From positions 81,328,033 to 81,392,032 of the forward strand of contig OZ024828.1 in the NCBI GenBank assembly GCA_964016985.1: 64,000 bases of DNA, in the 5' to 3' direction. Shown one piece after another: positions 30,206 through 41,305 of this stretch. Both the position numbers and the translations under genes were made by a program. Origin of the DNA: Anodontia alba. Taxonomy: Eukaryota > Mollusca > Bivalvia > Lucinida > Lucinidae. The notes beneath the pieces were generated by a model. That model worked only from the letters and a program-made list of their open reading frames with translations, was not told where the DNA came from and did no database searches. Position 1 is the stretch's first letter. Every line of letters starts with the position of its first letter.

Positions 30206-33120
30206 CTGAAACATAAGATACATACAGTGAACCCTCTTTATACCGACACTCGATACAACGACAAATTTCGTTATAATAACAATTTGAATGTCACGAAACC
30301 TTCGCTCATGTGATGGCAGTTAAAGAGAAATTATGCAAGAACATTGCTTTAGAATTTCAAGAAACATATATTTTGGATATTTGTTAGAATCGCCTCACTG
30401 AGGCGATTCTAACAAATATCCAAAACATATGTTCTATGAGGAAATAAGAATAAAGCAAGGTCTATCTTACATATCATTCTGTCCATTAAGGATTCTTTAT
30501 AACAGCAAATTCATTATAATGGCAACGTCTTTGGGAACAAATGCTGGCGCTGTAACGAGGGTTCATTGTATATTAACCTATTAGCATTTACCGCTCTCTG
30601 GACAGATTCAGCACACGGCAAATTGATTAGATCTATATTTTCTGTTTTTTCCCTGTAAATAGGGTTTCAAATTTCATGCAAATTGTCTCCGAAGGACAAA
30701 TTGCATGCAAAATTTTTTTAGGGACATCAAATCGGCCATCGGTGTTCATAGAAGTTTCATTCTATGATCAGCATAGTTCCATTGCGAAGCATGCCCATTC
30801 AAATATACTGAAAATTTTTCCACCAAAAAATGAAAATTTTCAGATAAAAAATTCTGATATTCTTCCTATTTCTGCTCAAAAGCATAGATTGTGGTACTCG
30901 TTAGAACCGCCTCGACAATCTGTGCTTTTGAGCAGAAATAAGAAAAATAATGTATATCCCTGTAAACCCATCCCTGTAAACCCCAGTTTTACTATATACA
31001 AGTGGGGTTTAAGGAAGTCAAAATTATATAGGTATGTTTTCGTCATGGATGAGGACCCAGACGGACCAAACGACGTGTATACCATAGGTATAGACTCTGC
31101 TCAGGCAGCGCGCATTCCGCATATAATGTATTTATTAACCCCTTAACTCCTTATCATACTTGTCCTAAAAATCTGAAAAGTCTATTTTACTACTTATTCT
31201 TATCTAAAAGCTACCCTACGAGTGGCAAACAGTGTAGATCCTGATCAGGCGCTACGTTATTTGGTACTTGATCTGGGTCTGAGTCTTCACTGTTTGCTCA
31301 GGACTGCCCTTCCGAGCACTTTGGAAAAATACGGAAAAATAATGTTTTTGTTAGTGGCGTAATCCGAGCGGAATTATTTTTACGCACACCCAAGCACAAT
31401 CTAGAGAAAATTCTCCGTAGTATTGTTTTCAAAATAGGGCTTCTCTTGAAGGAACAAGGTAAAAAATGCTCTCAAATGGAGCAAATGCTTTTTTTTAAGA
31501 GTAGCGCCTATAATAAATGAAGAAATGTAAGCGTTAAAGAGACATCGACTAACATAAAGTATTTTGCTTCATTACCATAGGGGCTGCTCTTAAAGGGAAG
31601 AATTTGCTCCCTCTGGGGAGCAAATTCTTTCCTTTAAGAGTAGCACTTATGATAATACAGGAAGAAATGTTAGATGATCTCACTTTATTGCAAATAGTTT
31701 CCTTACGCACATGGGTGATGTACGTTACGAGTAATGTGCGTTTCGCCTATAAAATAATGTTTTGATTATCAGTATCAACTTACAAAGCCATTAATTCCGG
31801 CAGCTGCAATATCGTTAACGTCGCTGCTGAGACCGGTATTGGAATTCAAAAGTGTTGTCTCCAACGTTGTAGTCGACTGACCACCTTTGCCAAACGTTTG
31901 GTACACCACGGTTCCATAGCTGAAAATAGTCGTCACCAAGAAGCCTCGATAGCCCGCTATGGAAGGAAGCGCGGTAGAACGAGCGCCAGAAAGACTCGTT
32001 TTAACGCTTTCGAATTCGCTTGATTCATGTGTGACTGTCCATGATGGATTGGCAACTCCGGCGAAAATATCCAGCTCGATTTGTATTTCTGAAAGAACAA
32101 AAATAAGCAAGTCAACACTTTTACACCATGTAGACGGTTAGAAGCACTCCCGGTAAATACAACCCAACTATCATTCTACATAACCCATTTATGCCGAGTG
32201 GACTCTTCTACCATAACTCTTTAGACCGATTCATTTCCAATAGAAGAGACACCTGGTTAGTTTGTATCATTTCCATATTTCATAAAAAAAAATCATGTTT
32301 CAAACAGTATAGACTCTGATCAGACACCGCAAACAGTGTAGACCCTGATCAAGGCAAATTACTTTACCAATCACTGTCATAATGATTCATAAAGTTGAAC
32401 AGCTTTTACATCACTTCAGCACTCTAACTAATGTGTCTTTTGTTATGTATTGAAATGAATGGCTATGACTGGTAGACCTTGACAATATAGGTATCTGACT
32501 GTAGTTTATTTCATTTCTTTTTATTAGAAATATCTATATATGGACCGCGCCAAGCGAAAATGTGTCTTTCGAGAATGCGCAAAATGCACAGATTCAGATT
32601 CATCCCATTTACATCCGGGCATTTGCTCTCCCTTGATACATTCTAGACTATAGTGTCAAAAGATTCTGTTAGCGAAGAGCGAAGGCCCTGATCAGATTGC
32701 GCAGATGCGCAGTCTGGTCTGGGTCTTCATTGTCCGCATATGCCCAAAGACAGGTATTCGCTTAGCACGGCCCATGTTATGTACACAGTGTATGGCCAGA
32801 TTAAAAGTGCATACGGGCAAAAATTCAGCATCTGTCGCAGTAATCGATCTCGAGACCGTTCGATTCGTGTTAAACAGTTGCACAACTAAATGTAACATTT
32901 AAAACAGGGAAGAACGAAAGAACAGCACGACACATCAAACGCCTATTTGCTGCACGTTCATCATGCATGAAGCATAAGATTAGTGTCAGTCAGACATGCT
33001 TTACTCAATTTCAAGGTTTGTTTGAGGTGAAAAAGCAATTAGAACCTAAACACTGATTTCAAAGATGAATGCATCCAGACGAGGTGCGTAATTCAACTCT
33101 ACCGGATCAGTACTGAACAA

Positions 33121-33194
<74 letters not shown>

Positions 33195-33475
33195 TTGACT
33201 CTCGTTATCTCGACCTCGCTTATCTCGAGGTGAAAATTTGGTCCTAAGGAGCAATTTCTCCTCTTTTCCACAATATTTCCAATTTATCTCTATCTTCAAG
33301 AATCCAATTGCATATATATTTGTTAAATGTGGTTGTTTGAATTATTATTTCTATTTTTATATTTTCCACAATTCTGCAAACCTGATATGTCGAAGTATGG
33401 ATATCTCGAAGTATTTTAGAGAGTCCCTTGGAATTCGAAATAACGAGTGTCGACTATATATATATATATATATAC

Positions 33476-33513
<38 letters not shown>

Positions 33514-36400
33514 TTGTTTCAGACGTGGTTTATTTATTTTTGCATATTTAATTAAATGATGATAACGCCACTAACTAAAACTAGGGGCTTCCTTTACAGC
33601 TTTTCTAGATACCCAAAGCCCAATAAGTTATAAAGCTTACACTAAACCGCTCACACTAATGGGCTCTTTATAATTTTCTGTTTGCTATTCGATTCGTGCG
33701 TCGTTTTTTTTTGTTTTTTTTTTTTTTGTCCTTTTTTTAGCTATTGTGATTGGTCAATGTCCGTCGTCCGTCGTGCTTCATGCAGATCAAAAATAGCTAA
33801 ATCGTTCCGATAAAAAATCCAAGGTGGACACCATGGTCGCAACTTCAGAAAATCTATTTTGCGCTTCTTCTCCTGAACCGAAAGGCAAATTTACTCGAAA
33901 CTTAGTAGGAAGCATCTGGGTGACTTGAAGATCAAAACTAGCTAAAATCATTCCGATTGAAAATCTAAGATGGCCGCCATGACCGCCATCTTGAAAATGC
34001 ATTTTGTGCTTCTTCTCCTGACCCGAAAGGCCAACTGAAGTATCGAGGCGACTTGTAGATCAAAAATAGCTAAAATCGTTTCGTTCGGAAATACAAGATG
34101 GCCGCCGTCTTGAAAATCTATTTTGCGCTTCTTCTCATGAACCGAAAGGTCATTTGTCTCAAAACTTGATAGGAAGTACTGGGACACACTGTAGATCAAG
34201 AATTGCGGAAATCCAAGATGGCTGCCATGGCCGCCGATGCTCTTGAAAATCTTTTTTGCACTTCTTCTCCTGAACCGAAAGTCAAATTGACTCGAACTCG
34301 GAAGGAAGTATCAGGGCAACTTGTAGAGCAAAACATAGCTAAAATCATTCCAATCGGAAATCCAAGATGGCCGCCATCTTCAAAATCTATTTCGAAAAGT
34401 TCTACTTAACGGAAAGACCGATTGACTCGAAACTTGATAGGAAGATGGTAGCCATCCTGAAAGTCTTCGAACCGAAAGGCCAATTCACACGAAACTGTTG
34501 GCTTGTTCAAATTACAGCCCCGAAGTAAAAAATGACCCAACCCACCCAGGAGTCACTTGTCTGGTTCACAGGTGTCCTCTTGTTGTTGTTGTTGTTGCTG
34601 CTGCTGCAGTTGTTGTTGTTTGTTTGTTGTTGTTTTGTTTTATTGTCGTTGTTTGTGTTGTTATTGATGGTGGGGGTAGTAGTGGTGGAGGTGGCGGTAG
34701 TTTTCTTTTAATTCTTTTGTTATCTTTTCATCTTTGCGATTCGTTTTTACCGAATTATTTAGCTGTATCGTGACAGATTTTAGATTATTATCATCTTCAA
34801 TAACACTTAGCACTCTGGGTAAAATTTTCAGCAGACGACATTTTGAAAATATTTCTTATTTTTCCTAGAAAAATATGTTTTGGTATTTCATGCAAAATGT
34901 CTCCAATGGAGACAATATGCATGAAATCTCAAACCTGTTTTCTAGTAAAAATAAGAAAAATATCACCAATTTCTCGTCTGCTGAATTAGCCCAGAGACTT
35001 GTAAAGGATAACTTACCTTGAATATCAGAATCTGCGACGTAAGTTGATGGAGGCCCTGTTCCGCATATGTCATTGATCGCCGTGATGATGTTGCTTTCAG
35101 AACTCTCAATCGCAGATGTCACAATACCCTGCGATGTACTAACGGCTGTATTCACAGCACTGATAACATTCGTCTCCGCTGATCCAACAGCATCTTCGAC
35201 ATTATCAACAGCATTAATGACTTCGGTCTCGGACGTGTCAATAGCAGTGGTTATGCTACTTTCTAATGTGTCTATGGTTGAACCAATAGAGGTAATTATA
35301 TTGCTATCTGAGGTTCCAATGGCAGTATTCACAGCGTTTATGACATTGCTTTCCGATGTGCTAATAGCTGTATTAATTGTCCCAACAGCTGTATTCACAG
35401 AACTGATCACATTGCCCTCAGATGTTCCAACGGCCGTATTTACTGCACTGATTACATTGTTCTCCAATGTCCCTGTGGCTGTATTAACAACATTGATAAC
35501 ATTAGTCTCCGATGTCCCAACGGCATTTTCAATATTACCTTCTGATGTATTGATTGCGTCGATTATATCACTCTCACATGTTTCCAATGCACTAATAATA
35601 GCAGTCTCTGAAGTTCCAATGGCACTTTTTATATTCATTTCTGAGGTAACTATGGCTAGGGAAACAGTGGCTTCAGAACTTTGAATAGCAGAAATGATTT
35701 CATTTCCTGGGCCTCCTGGTCCTGGTAGTAGTGCGTCTATAATATTGTTCTCTGACGTTTCAACAGCTGTATTTACTGCAGCTATGACATTTGTTTCAGA
35801 TGTTCCAATAGCATCAATTATGTTAGCTTCACTTTCCTCGATTTTCTCAATCACGTCACGTCTAGTGATGAAGAGTTTATCTATAGTATTACCAATTAAA
35901 AGGTTTTCTGTGGCTTTCATCTCAACCAAAATATTATCCTCGAAATTATTCATACCGGTTCGGATGTTGGTTTCACTTGCAGAAATCCGGTTTTTTAGTT
36001 CCAAAGCAACTGCTCCAACATTCTCCATTAGTTTGGTTTCAACATAATGAAAGTTTTGGATAATGTTAGCCTCAGTTGCAACCAGATCCATCTCATTCTG
36101 CTCATATATGCCTGTAATATTTCCAAAAGTTCCAACAAGATTGTTAATCATAGTAGATACCTCGGTAATTTGTGTGCTCATTTCTGAATTAGGTCCAAGA
36201 GCACCTTCAATGATTTCAACTTTTGTCGAAACTTCTGATAAAGTAGCATCTTGTACTGCCTGATTTGATATAATCGCTTCATTAGAAGATTGAATTTTTC
36301 TCATTAGAGTGCAGCCACTCAACCAGCAGCTTGTGAATCCTTGAGCTTGGTCGAGCCGAAGAAGTGTCACAAATGCACAAAATAAAATGGGTTTCCTCAT
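29687..36400 (-). CDS. Secreted protein with 15/11-residue coiled-coil repeats (three exons)
   Basis: Exons 36400-35017, 32088-31784 and 30205-29687 splice in frame (phases 1 and 0) into about 735 residues. The start ATG is followed by a signal peptide (MRKPILFCAFVTLLRL). Residues about 30-190 are acidic helix. Residues about 200-455 are tandem repeats such as SETNVINAVNTAVGT, mostly 15 residues with some of 11 and one of 18, with Val/Ile/Ala at regular core positions. These spacings fit a right-handed or straight coiled coil, probably an oligomeric stalk. Exon 2 encodes a serine/threonine-rich beta-like segment and exon 3 a proline/glycine-rich C-terminal domain with three or four cysteines. 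I recognise no family. Extracellular location and a fibrous role are inferred. A TATA box lies 70 bp upstream. Confidence 0.85.
30225..30568. repeat. pogo-like MITE carrying an alpha core
   Basis: CAGTGAACCCTCTTTATACC and GTAACGAGGGTTCATTG ends with TA on both sides; alpha-type centre TTGTTAGAATCGCCTCACTG and inverse. It lies 20 bp from the exon 3 acceptor. Confidence 0.8.
30780..31047. repeat. Family A2 element, asymmetric core
   Basis: CATTGCGAAGCATGCCCAT and GGTATGTTTTCGTCATG ends. The alpha core is deleted between GAACCGCCTCG and ACAATCTGTGC. The spurious 156-residue frame here is not a gene. Confidence 0.78.
31135..31325. repeat. TTAA-type element with beta-type stem
   Basis: TTAACCCCTTAACTCC start, TCATACTTGTCCTAAAAATC, stem GCAAACAGTGTAGATCCTG and inverse CTTCACTGTTTGC. 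A related left end occurs near 49246. Confidence 0.55.
31560..31660. repeat. Family M hairpin
   Basis: CTCTTAAAGGGAAGAATTTG, then CTCCCTCTGGGGAG, then the inverse. Diverged relatives at 6680 and 28440. Confidence 0.6.
31784..32088 (-). CDS. Coiled-coil gene exon 2
   Basis: The exon is 305 bp, with acceptor TGTTCTTTCAG|AAATAC and donor GGCTTT|GTAAGT. It joins exon 1 as DIQ-E-IQIELDIFAG and encodes about 102 residues with SWTV, GYRGFLVTT and TVVYQTFG stretches suggesting beta strands. Confidence 0.85.
32200..32370. repeat. Family L repeat
   Basis: GGACTCTTCTACCATAACTC and CATTTCCAATAGAAGAG resemble 9840-9890. Stem beginnings CAGTATAGACTCTGATCAG and CAGTGTAGACCCTGATCA. Confidence 0.5.
32541..32775 (+). 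repeat. Family H element (gamma core)
   Basis: GGACCGCGCCAAGCGAAAA to TTCGCTTAGCACGGCCC ends; CTGATCAGATTGCGCAGATG and inverse in the right half. Confidence 0.75.
33123..33509. repeat. (TA)n microsatellite split by a MITE
   Basis: TA runs at 33123-33191 and 33455-33509 flank a pogo-like MITE. Confidence 0.9.
33192..33454. repeat. pogo-like MITE inside a TA microsatellite
   Basis: CAGTTGACTCTCGTTATC left end, AAATAACGAGTGTCGACT right end, and motifs TATCTCGA near both. Related to 60641-60972. Confidence 0.78.
33755..34500. mobile_element. Array element T5 (about 120 bp units)
   Basis: GTCCGTCGTCCGTCG near the left, then five to six units with AAGATGGCCGCCAT, TTGCGCTTCTTCTCCTGA and CTCGAAACTTGATAGGAAG. 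No coding content. Confidence 0.65.
34501..34798. other. Intron 1 sequence with GTT/GGT-rich tract
   Basis: Simple GTT/GCT and GGTGG repeats at 34574-34705. No gene. Confidence 0.5.
34799..35011. repeat. Family R MITE at the exon 1 donor
   Basis: AACACTTAGCACTCTGGG and GCCCAGAGACTTGTAAAGG ends; inner arms ATTTCATGCAAAATGTCTCC and inverse. Its right edge is 4 bp from the GT donor of the coiled-coil gene. Confidence 0.75.
35017..36400 (-). CDS. Coiled-coil gene exon 1
   Basis: This exon encodes 461 residues plus one base. It holds the signal peptide and the whole repeat stalk. The donor is ATTCAAG|GTAAGTTATCC. The open frame runs a further 150 bp into the intron but there enters MITE sequence, so the donor is preferred. 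A Gly-Pro-Gly-Gly-Pro-Gly break interrupts the helix near residue 232. Confidence 0.87.
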
Positions 36401-36469
36401 AATGTTGGTTTTGTTTTATTAATTTGCTTATTTATCGTAAGTTGAAGCCAAACTGATCTGACCGGGTCG

Positions 36470-36476
36470 TTATATA
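36470..36476 (-). promoter_or_regulatory. TATA box of the coiled-coil gene
   Basis: The minus strand reads CGCCAATAGTATATAACG, a CCAAT-like motif just upstream of TATATAA, 70 bp before the ATG. A start near 36441 would give a 40 bp leader. Confidence 0.5.
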
Positions 36477-36486
36477 CTATTGGCGT

Positions 36487-37089
36487 ATTATTTGTTTATT
36501 CTGTGTCACACCAGCACAACTATGTGGTAACGCTTGGACAATGGTAGCAATAATGTAGTGTCATAAATTATGAGGCTTGTATAATTGTATAGTCTGGTTG
36601 CAACGACTTGATCAGGCCTGGTTTAAATGTGAGCAAATGACATGCCTATCACTGTCAAAATGGCTCAGTCTATGTATATATTTGGTTGAACAGCGTTTCT
36701 ATTGCGTTGGCACTCTCATTGTTATTATATTCGAAATGAATGACTACGCCTAGTAGACAGACGTATCCGGCATTCTTCATCGTCGATTATCACCATAAAG
36801 CTTAATCCACTTATACAAATAAAATCTTCTTCCTTATAGAGGTTCATTTCTGATTTTAGAGGTGTGTGTAATTTATTTATTCCCTCTTAATCAGAAATAC
36901 CTTATTTCATGTACACAGAGTAGGCCTGATCAAGTGTGTGTGTACAAAGTACTGATTAGCCGCTTAGAGGACTAAACCTGCCCAGGAAATGTTTGAGTTG
37001 GTTGAATGACCGGCCTGACATGACCTTAACAGTGTTGACAGGACCGTAAAACCCCAAATCAAACAAGCAAAGATTCTATAAAGAATGAC
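36487..37089. other. Upstream of coiled-coil gene, no gene
   Basis: Mostly unique. A SINE tail remnant (CATGACCTTAACAGTGTTG, GACCGTAAAACCCC) lies at 37018-37064 on the plus strand. Confidence 0.45.
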
Positions 37090-37185
37090 AAATTGTGTAG
37101 ATCCTGATGAGACGGCTCATTCATCTGGATCTACCCTGTTTGCAAATGTGTCCGTTTTGATTTATAGGGCTGAAAGGATTAAACG
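37090..37185. repeat. Family E fragment
   Basis: GTGTAGATCCTGATGAGACGG, CATCTGGATCTACCCTG, and CTGAAAGGATTAAA at the end. Confidence 0.55.
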
Positions 37186-37909
37186 GGTGTATTTGATAAT
37201 AATTCTGTGATTATTTTGCGTATTCTATATATTTGCAATTTGGAAATCAGGAATAAGAAATCGGTAGTTTGAAGAAGAGGTAGGATATCGATAGGTTAAT
37301 AGAAAGGAAGGTAAGGTAAGACATTGAAAGTTAAAAGTAGAATTCTGAATTTAGGCGTGAGAAGTTTGAAGCTCTGAAGTTGGAAAGGAGCCAAAAGAAG
37401 TCCATATATGGTTTCCGTAAGATTCTTGTAGATGTTGGGTCGTCGTTCATGTCTGTCTGAATGCCGATGAATGCCATAGTTGCTCTAACGAAGGCAGCAT
37501 TAGCTTAACTGAGCTGTTCATGACTGTACGGCCTTTTATTGTACAGGGCCGTTCACTATCAAGTAATAATGCTGAAAGTGACGTAAAACATTAAATCGTC
37601 GCCATCTTGAACAGCATATTCCCAAGAATAGGGTGATATGCTAATGCCATTTACGGACGCTTTCAGTGTTACATTTCCTCAGTCTTCCTTGAGAATATTT
37701 TCCAGCCTCAAGCTCCCCGAAGAAAATTATCGTAGACCCTATGAAAAATTCAAAATGGGAAATGGTATGGAAGATTATGTGACATGTTAGAAGCTTATGT
37801 GTCTTTGAATATTGTTTACCAGGTCTCGACTTTATTGTTTTGATAGCGAAACATGTCATAAAATTATAAGGAAGGAAAGGCGGGTATTAGTTTTATATTT
37901 TGGGCCGTA
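37186..37909. other. No gene recognised
   Basis: A minus-strand frame of 72 codons at 37641-37859 shows no domain and lacks splice support. Confidence 0.45.
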
Positions 37910-38112
37910 GCACAGCATTTCCCACAAGATTGCATGTGCGCCCAGCGAATAATCAGATCAGCCTGCGCATCCGCGCAGACTGACCAGTCTTCTCTGTCCC
38001 CCTGCTGCTTTAGATCCTTGGCTATCCACAGAGTGCCCTACGAAGACTCTGATCAGATGTGTGGATGCGCTAATGATCAGAACCTTCGCTAGGCGCTTAT
38101 GCACGTTTGTAA
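37910..38112. repeat. Family G element
   Basis: CACAAGATTGCATGTGCGCC and GCTAGGCGCTTATGCACG ends with GCCTGCGCATCCGCGCAGAC inside. Confidence 0.72.
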
Positions 38113-38394
38113 GAAATACTGTGGCCCGGCTTATATGAGAGTTGGCAGTATAAGGAGACGTTAGCCGTTTTGCACACTGTTACATTACAAAAGTGTCGTT
38201 TTACTATATATTTAACCCTGATTCAACATACATCTCTCTATAACAGCCAGGTTATTTTTATTCCGAAAGTGGTTGTTCTAGGGAGGTTTTACCGTATTTT
38301 TTTTCAAACTGCACGATCGTTTCTTAGTTCATACTGACCTAAAATGGAAGTCTGACATCTAGCCTGTTTCGTAATACTAGCCGTTGTGCTGGCG

Positions 38395-38660
38395 TTACCT
38401 ATATTGAGCTGCGCCGCATGAAAATTTACTTTCGAATGAAAATGTACATTCGGATCATATGCGGACAGCGACGGCCCAGACAGCCTGCGCGTCCGCGCAG
38501 GCTGCTCAGGCCCTTCGCTGTCCGCTTACAGAATCACTGGCAATGTAGAAGAAAACTACATATACCCAATTCTCTGATAATTAATCAGACTACGGTTACG
38601 TTGGCTGAAATGGATACTTACTACTCGCATATGCCTGAAGGCGCCTTTTTCTCACAGCGT
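38395..38660. repeat. Family H-related element
   Basis: CATATGCGGACAGCGACGG, AGCCTGCGCGTCCGCGCAGG and GCCCTTCGCTGTCCGC give a strong gamma stem at 38450-38528. The outer ends are diverged. Confidence 0.6.
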
Positions 38661-39041
38661 GGTTACTTGTGTATACATTTCATTCACTGGACAAATCTTT
38701 AATTTATTATAAAAATAAGACGTTACGTCCTTGGAACATGATTTTCGACCTCAATTGCTTTCCCAACAAAATTCGGACCTTTTCATGTAAAAAGTGTTTT
38801 GTCGCATATGCAGAGCAGTAAATGTTGGGTTCAGACTGCGCTCCCGCAGAGGCTGACCTGACCCTTCTGCTGTGTGGCTCCCTCCAGAAGAAGATTTGAG
38901 ACTCTGGGGTTTAGCGGTGACAAAAAGTAACCATAGTAAGACTGCATCGGTTCCCAGACTGATCTGTGACTTCATATTTCGCATCTGAGGTTTCTTTTCG
39001 CGCGACATCACTCATATTTCAAAACATGAGCCACATCATGT

Positions 39042-39284
39042 GGACCGAGTCAAGCTAAAAAAAAAAGTGCCTTCGAACATGCGCAAAATACGCATATTCA
39101 GATAGTCCTGCGCATGGGCAAGGTATTTTCCGGGCCTTTACTCTCCCATTCATACATTCTGTAGTATCCAATGATTCTGTTACCGGACAGTGAAGGCCCT
39201 GATCTGAATGTGCGGATGCGAAGGCTGATCATGGCTTCGCTATTTGCATATGCGCGAAGACACGTTTTCGCATAGCGCGGCCCA
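39042..39284 (+). repeat. Family H element
   Basis: GGACCGAGTCAAGCTAAAAA to CGCATAGCGCGGCCCAT, with GTTACCGGACAGTGAAGGCC. A second degraded copy continues at 39285-39480. Confidence 0.72.
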
Positions 39285-39649
39285 TGTAAAAACCATGGTC
39301 TGCTGAGCTTATGCGGGCAGTAAGGATCAAGATCAGCCAGTGAAACGGCTCAATCTGTCCAGGGCTTTGCAAGTATCAATAATATGTTCTAGTGTCCAAA
39401 AATTCTGTATACGAATCTACAGGCTGATCTGAGCCTTCAACGTCCGCAAAAGCCCCTAAAGCCCGTTTTCACATGACGCGGGCCTTTATTATTTTGAACA
39501 TGTTAGCTGATTGGACGAATAATTAGTGACGTAAGGTTGAAAAACTAGCCAGTTAAACATATTTAAAAAAAGAATACGAGACAATGTTTTAAAATTGTTA
39601 ACTTATAGTATACAAACATTATCTTGTTGTCTTTAAGTATCAAACTGCT

Positions 39650-39854
39650 TTAACCTTTAATGCGCCAAGCAAAATTTGTAGCAGTCATTTCTTCATTATT
39701 TTTCAGAGAAAATAGGTCTTGACATTTCACGTGATTCGTCTGCTTGGCAGACGATTCACATGAAATATCAAGACTTATTTTCTTTGAGAAAAAAAAGAAA
39801 ATAAAGATTTTTAAAATGTCTGCTGCAGTTTTGATTGGCGCTTTTAAGGGTTAA
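39650..39854. repeat. Family B MITE, intact
   Basis: TTAACCTTTAATGCGCCAAG and GGCGCTTTTAAGGGTTAA ends. Inner stem GAGAAAATAGGTCTTGAC, CGTCTGCTTGGCAGACG, and inverse. Confidence 0.85.
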
Positions 39855-40216
39855 GACATTTTGATACTTAAAAACAACAAGAACATGACTGTCTAACATA
39901 AGCTTCTATTACAAATCAAAAAAGTTGGCACTGATATTCTTTTTCTAATTTTCACGTGTCAGTTTTTGCGGCTAATCCAGCCCGCTTAAGACGTCACATG
40001 AATTTAAAAGTACACTGGAATTATTACATAAATTTAAAAGTACACTGGAACTATTTTGTAAACCGTCACATATCCATTTTTAAAAGCTGATAAATTTTCT
40101 CATACTTATAGATAACAATAAGATCCAGCCAATGGACTTCACTGACCGAGGCTTTGCTGAGCATAAATGTAAAATGAGAAAATGGCCTAAATAGTTGAAC
40201 GGTTTAGAATAGTTTA

Positions 40217-40254
<38 letters not shown>

Positions 40255-40294
40255 ATACTGTTGATACCATCTACATCTAAGCAAACTGACTTCT
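39855..40294. other. No gene; poly(T) tract
   Basis: Unique sequence plus about 33 T at 40219-40252. Confidence 0.5.
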
Positions 40295-40572
40295 CATTAC
40301 GAAAACACGCCTATTCAAATATATTTAGAATTTTACCACCAAGAAATGAAAATTTTCAGATGAAAAATTCTGATATTTTTCATATTTCTGCTCAAAACAT
40401 AGATTGTGGGTACTCGTTAGAACCGCCTCGGCGAGGCGGTTCTAACGAGTACCCACAATCTATGTTTTGAGCAGAAATAATAAAAATAATGTATACCCCT
40501 GTAAACCCCAGTTTTACTATATAAAAGTGGGGTTTAAGGGGTTCAAAATTATATAGGTATGTTTTCGTAATG
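40295..40572. repeat. Family A2 element, complete
   Basis: CATTACGAAAACACGCCTAT and GGTATGTTTTCGTAATG ends. The perfect alpha core (GGGTACTCGTTAGAACCGCC and inverse) is a stem of more than 40 bp per arm. Confidence 0.88.
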
Positions 40573-40688
40573 TCGAGTGCGCCAGATTCATCTAACCGAG
40601 GTTTCATCAAGCAATAAGTGTTTTTACCTGTTGCCATTAAATGCGGGTCGCGCACTTTAGCCAAATGTTGATATTGCTTTTTTTTCAC

Positions 40689-40717
40689 GGAACCATCAGG
40701 ATCTACACTGTTTGCCA

Positions 40718-40748
<31 letters not shown>

Positions 40749-40834
40749 CTGATATCCCTTAATTGCATTTGTGGACATGTCCAAATTCAAGAATGTGAGA
40801 GTCCACTTCAGACAATCAGGGATGAAAGGGTTAA
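40689..40834. repeat. Family E MITE, left-truncated
   Basis: Begins in the core (CAGGATCTACACTGTTTGCC), long T run, GGACATGTCCAAATTCAAG, and GATGAAAGGGTTAA end. Confidence 0.65.
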
Positions 40835-40885
40835 ACCTGATACAGTTCCTGCTACATTTTCTTGTTCGGTCTGTGTAGGGACTCC

Positions 40886-41095
40886 TTAACCCTTGTCATG
40901 CTGAATAAATTAAGATGCCACGCCCACTTCTAATTTTCAGCCAATCAGATTTCTTGATCCTTTTTTTTTTTTTTTTTTTATAGAAATTTACATATATATG
41001 ATGATATTTACATGATATTCTTCAGAAGCCAACTGATCTGGATCTACACTGTTTGCTAAGATAGGGCATGTCGTGTTCAGCAAGAGAAAGGTTAA
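40886..41095 (+). repeat. Family D MITE
   Basis: TTAACCCTTGTCATGCTGAA and GCAAGAGAAAGGTTAA ends. Stem CTTCAGAAGCCAACTGATC present; left arm partly replaced by T and AT sequence. Confidence 0.75.
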
Positions 41096-41143
41096 TTCAT
41101 CAAGAATCAACAAAGGAAAAATCAAAGCGCCAAAGGTACTGAA

Positions 41144-41305
41144 ATGACAGATTTCGAGACCTCGCATCAAGATTTTTTGACAGAAGCCATCGTTGACGAG
41201 AGGCATGACTTCGTTTGCAGAAATTTTACTAGTAGCAACAACGATGGCGTATTGATATATCTTGTGATAACCGTTTGTTTATATTTTCCTTATGCATATG
41301 CCTGA
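41144..41305 (+). CDS. Possible small ORF or first exon
   Basis: 53 codons from ATG (GAAATGACAG context). The first 30 residues (MTDFETSHQDFLTEAIVDER then HDFVCRNF) have protein-like, acidic composition. A hydrophobic stretch follows (VLIYLVITVCLYF) to TGA. If spliced, GGC|GTATTG is a weak donor. No homology or partner exon is recognised. Confidence 0.25.
   Translation: MTDFETSHQDFLTEAIVDERHDFVCRNFTSSNNDGVLIYLVITVCLYFPYAYA

Noticed and set aside
30676..31146. 156-codon plus-strand ORF
   Set aside because: It lies almost wholly in a family A2 MITE.
34865..35016. Extension of the 511-codon frame past the donor
   Set aside because: This part is family R MITE sequence, and a strong GTAAGT donor at 35016 joins in phase to a good acceptor at 32089.
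35067..36263. Three plus-strand ORFs of 66-205 codons
   Set aside because: They are antisense shadows of the repetitive coiled-coil exon on the minus strand, kept open by its regular codon use.
40392..40718. 108-codon minus-strand ORF
   Set aside because: It is composed of A2 and E repeat sequence, and the same peptide appears in other A2 copies.
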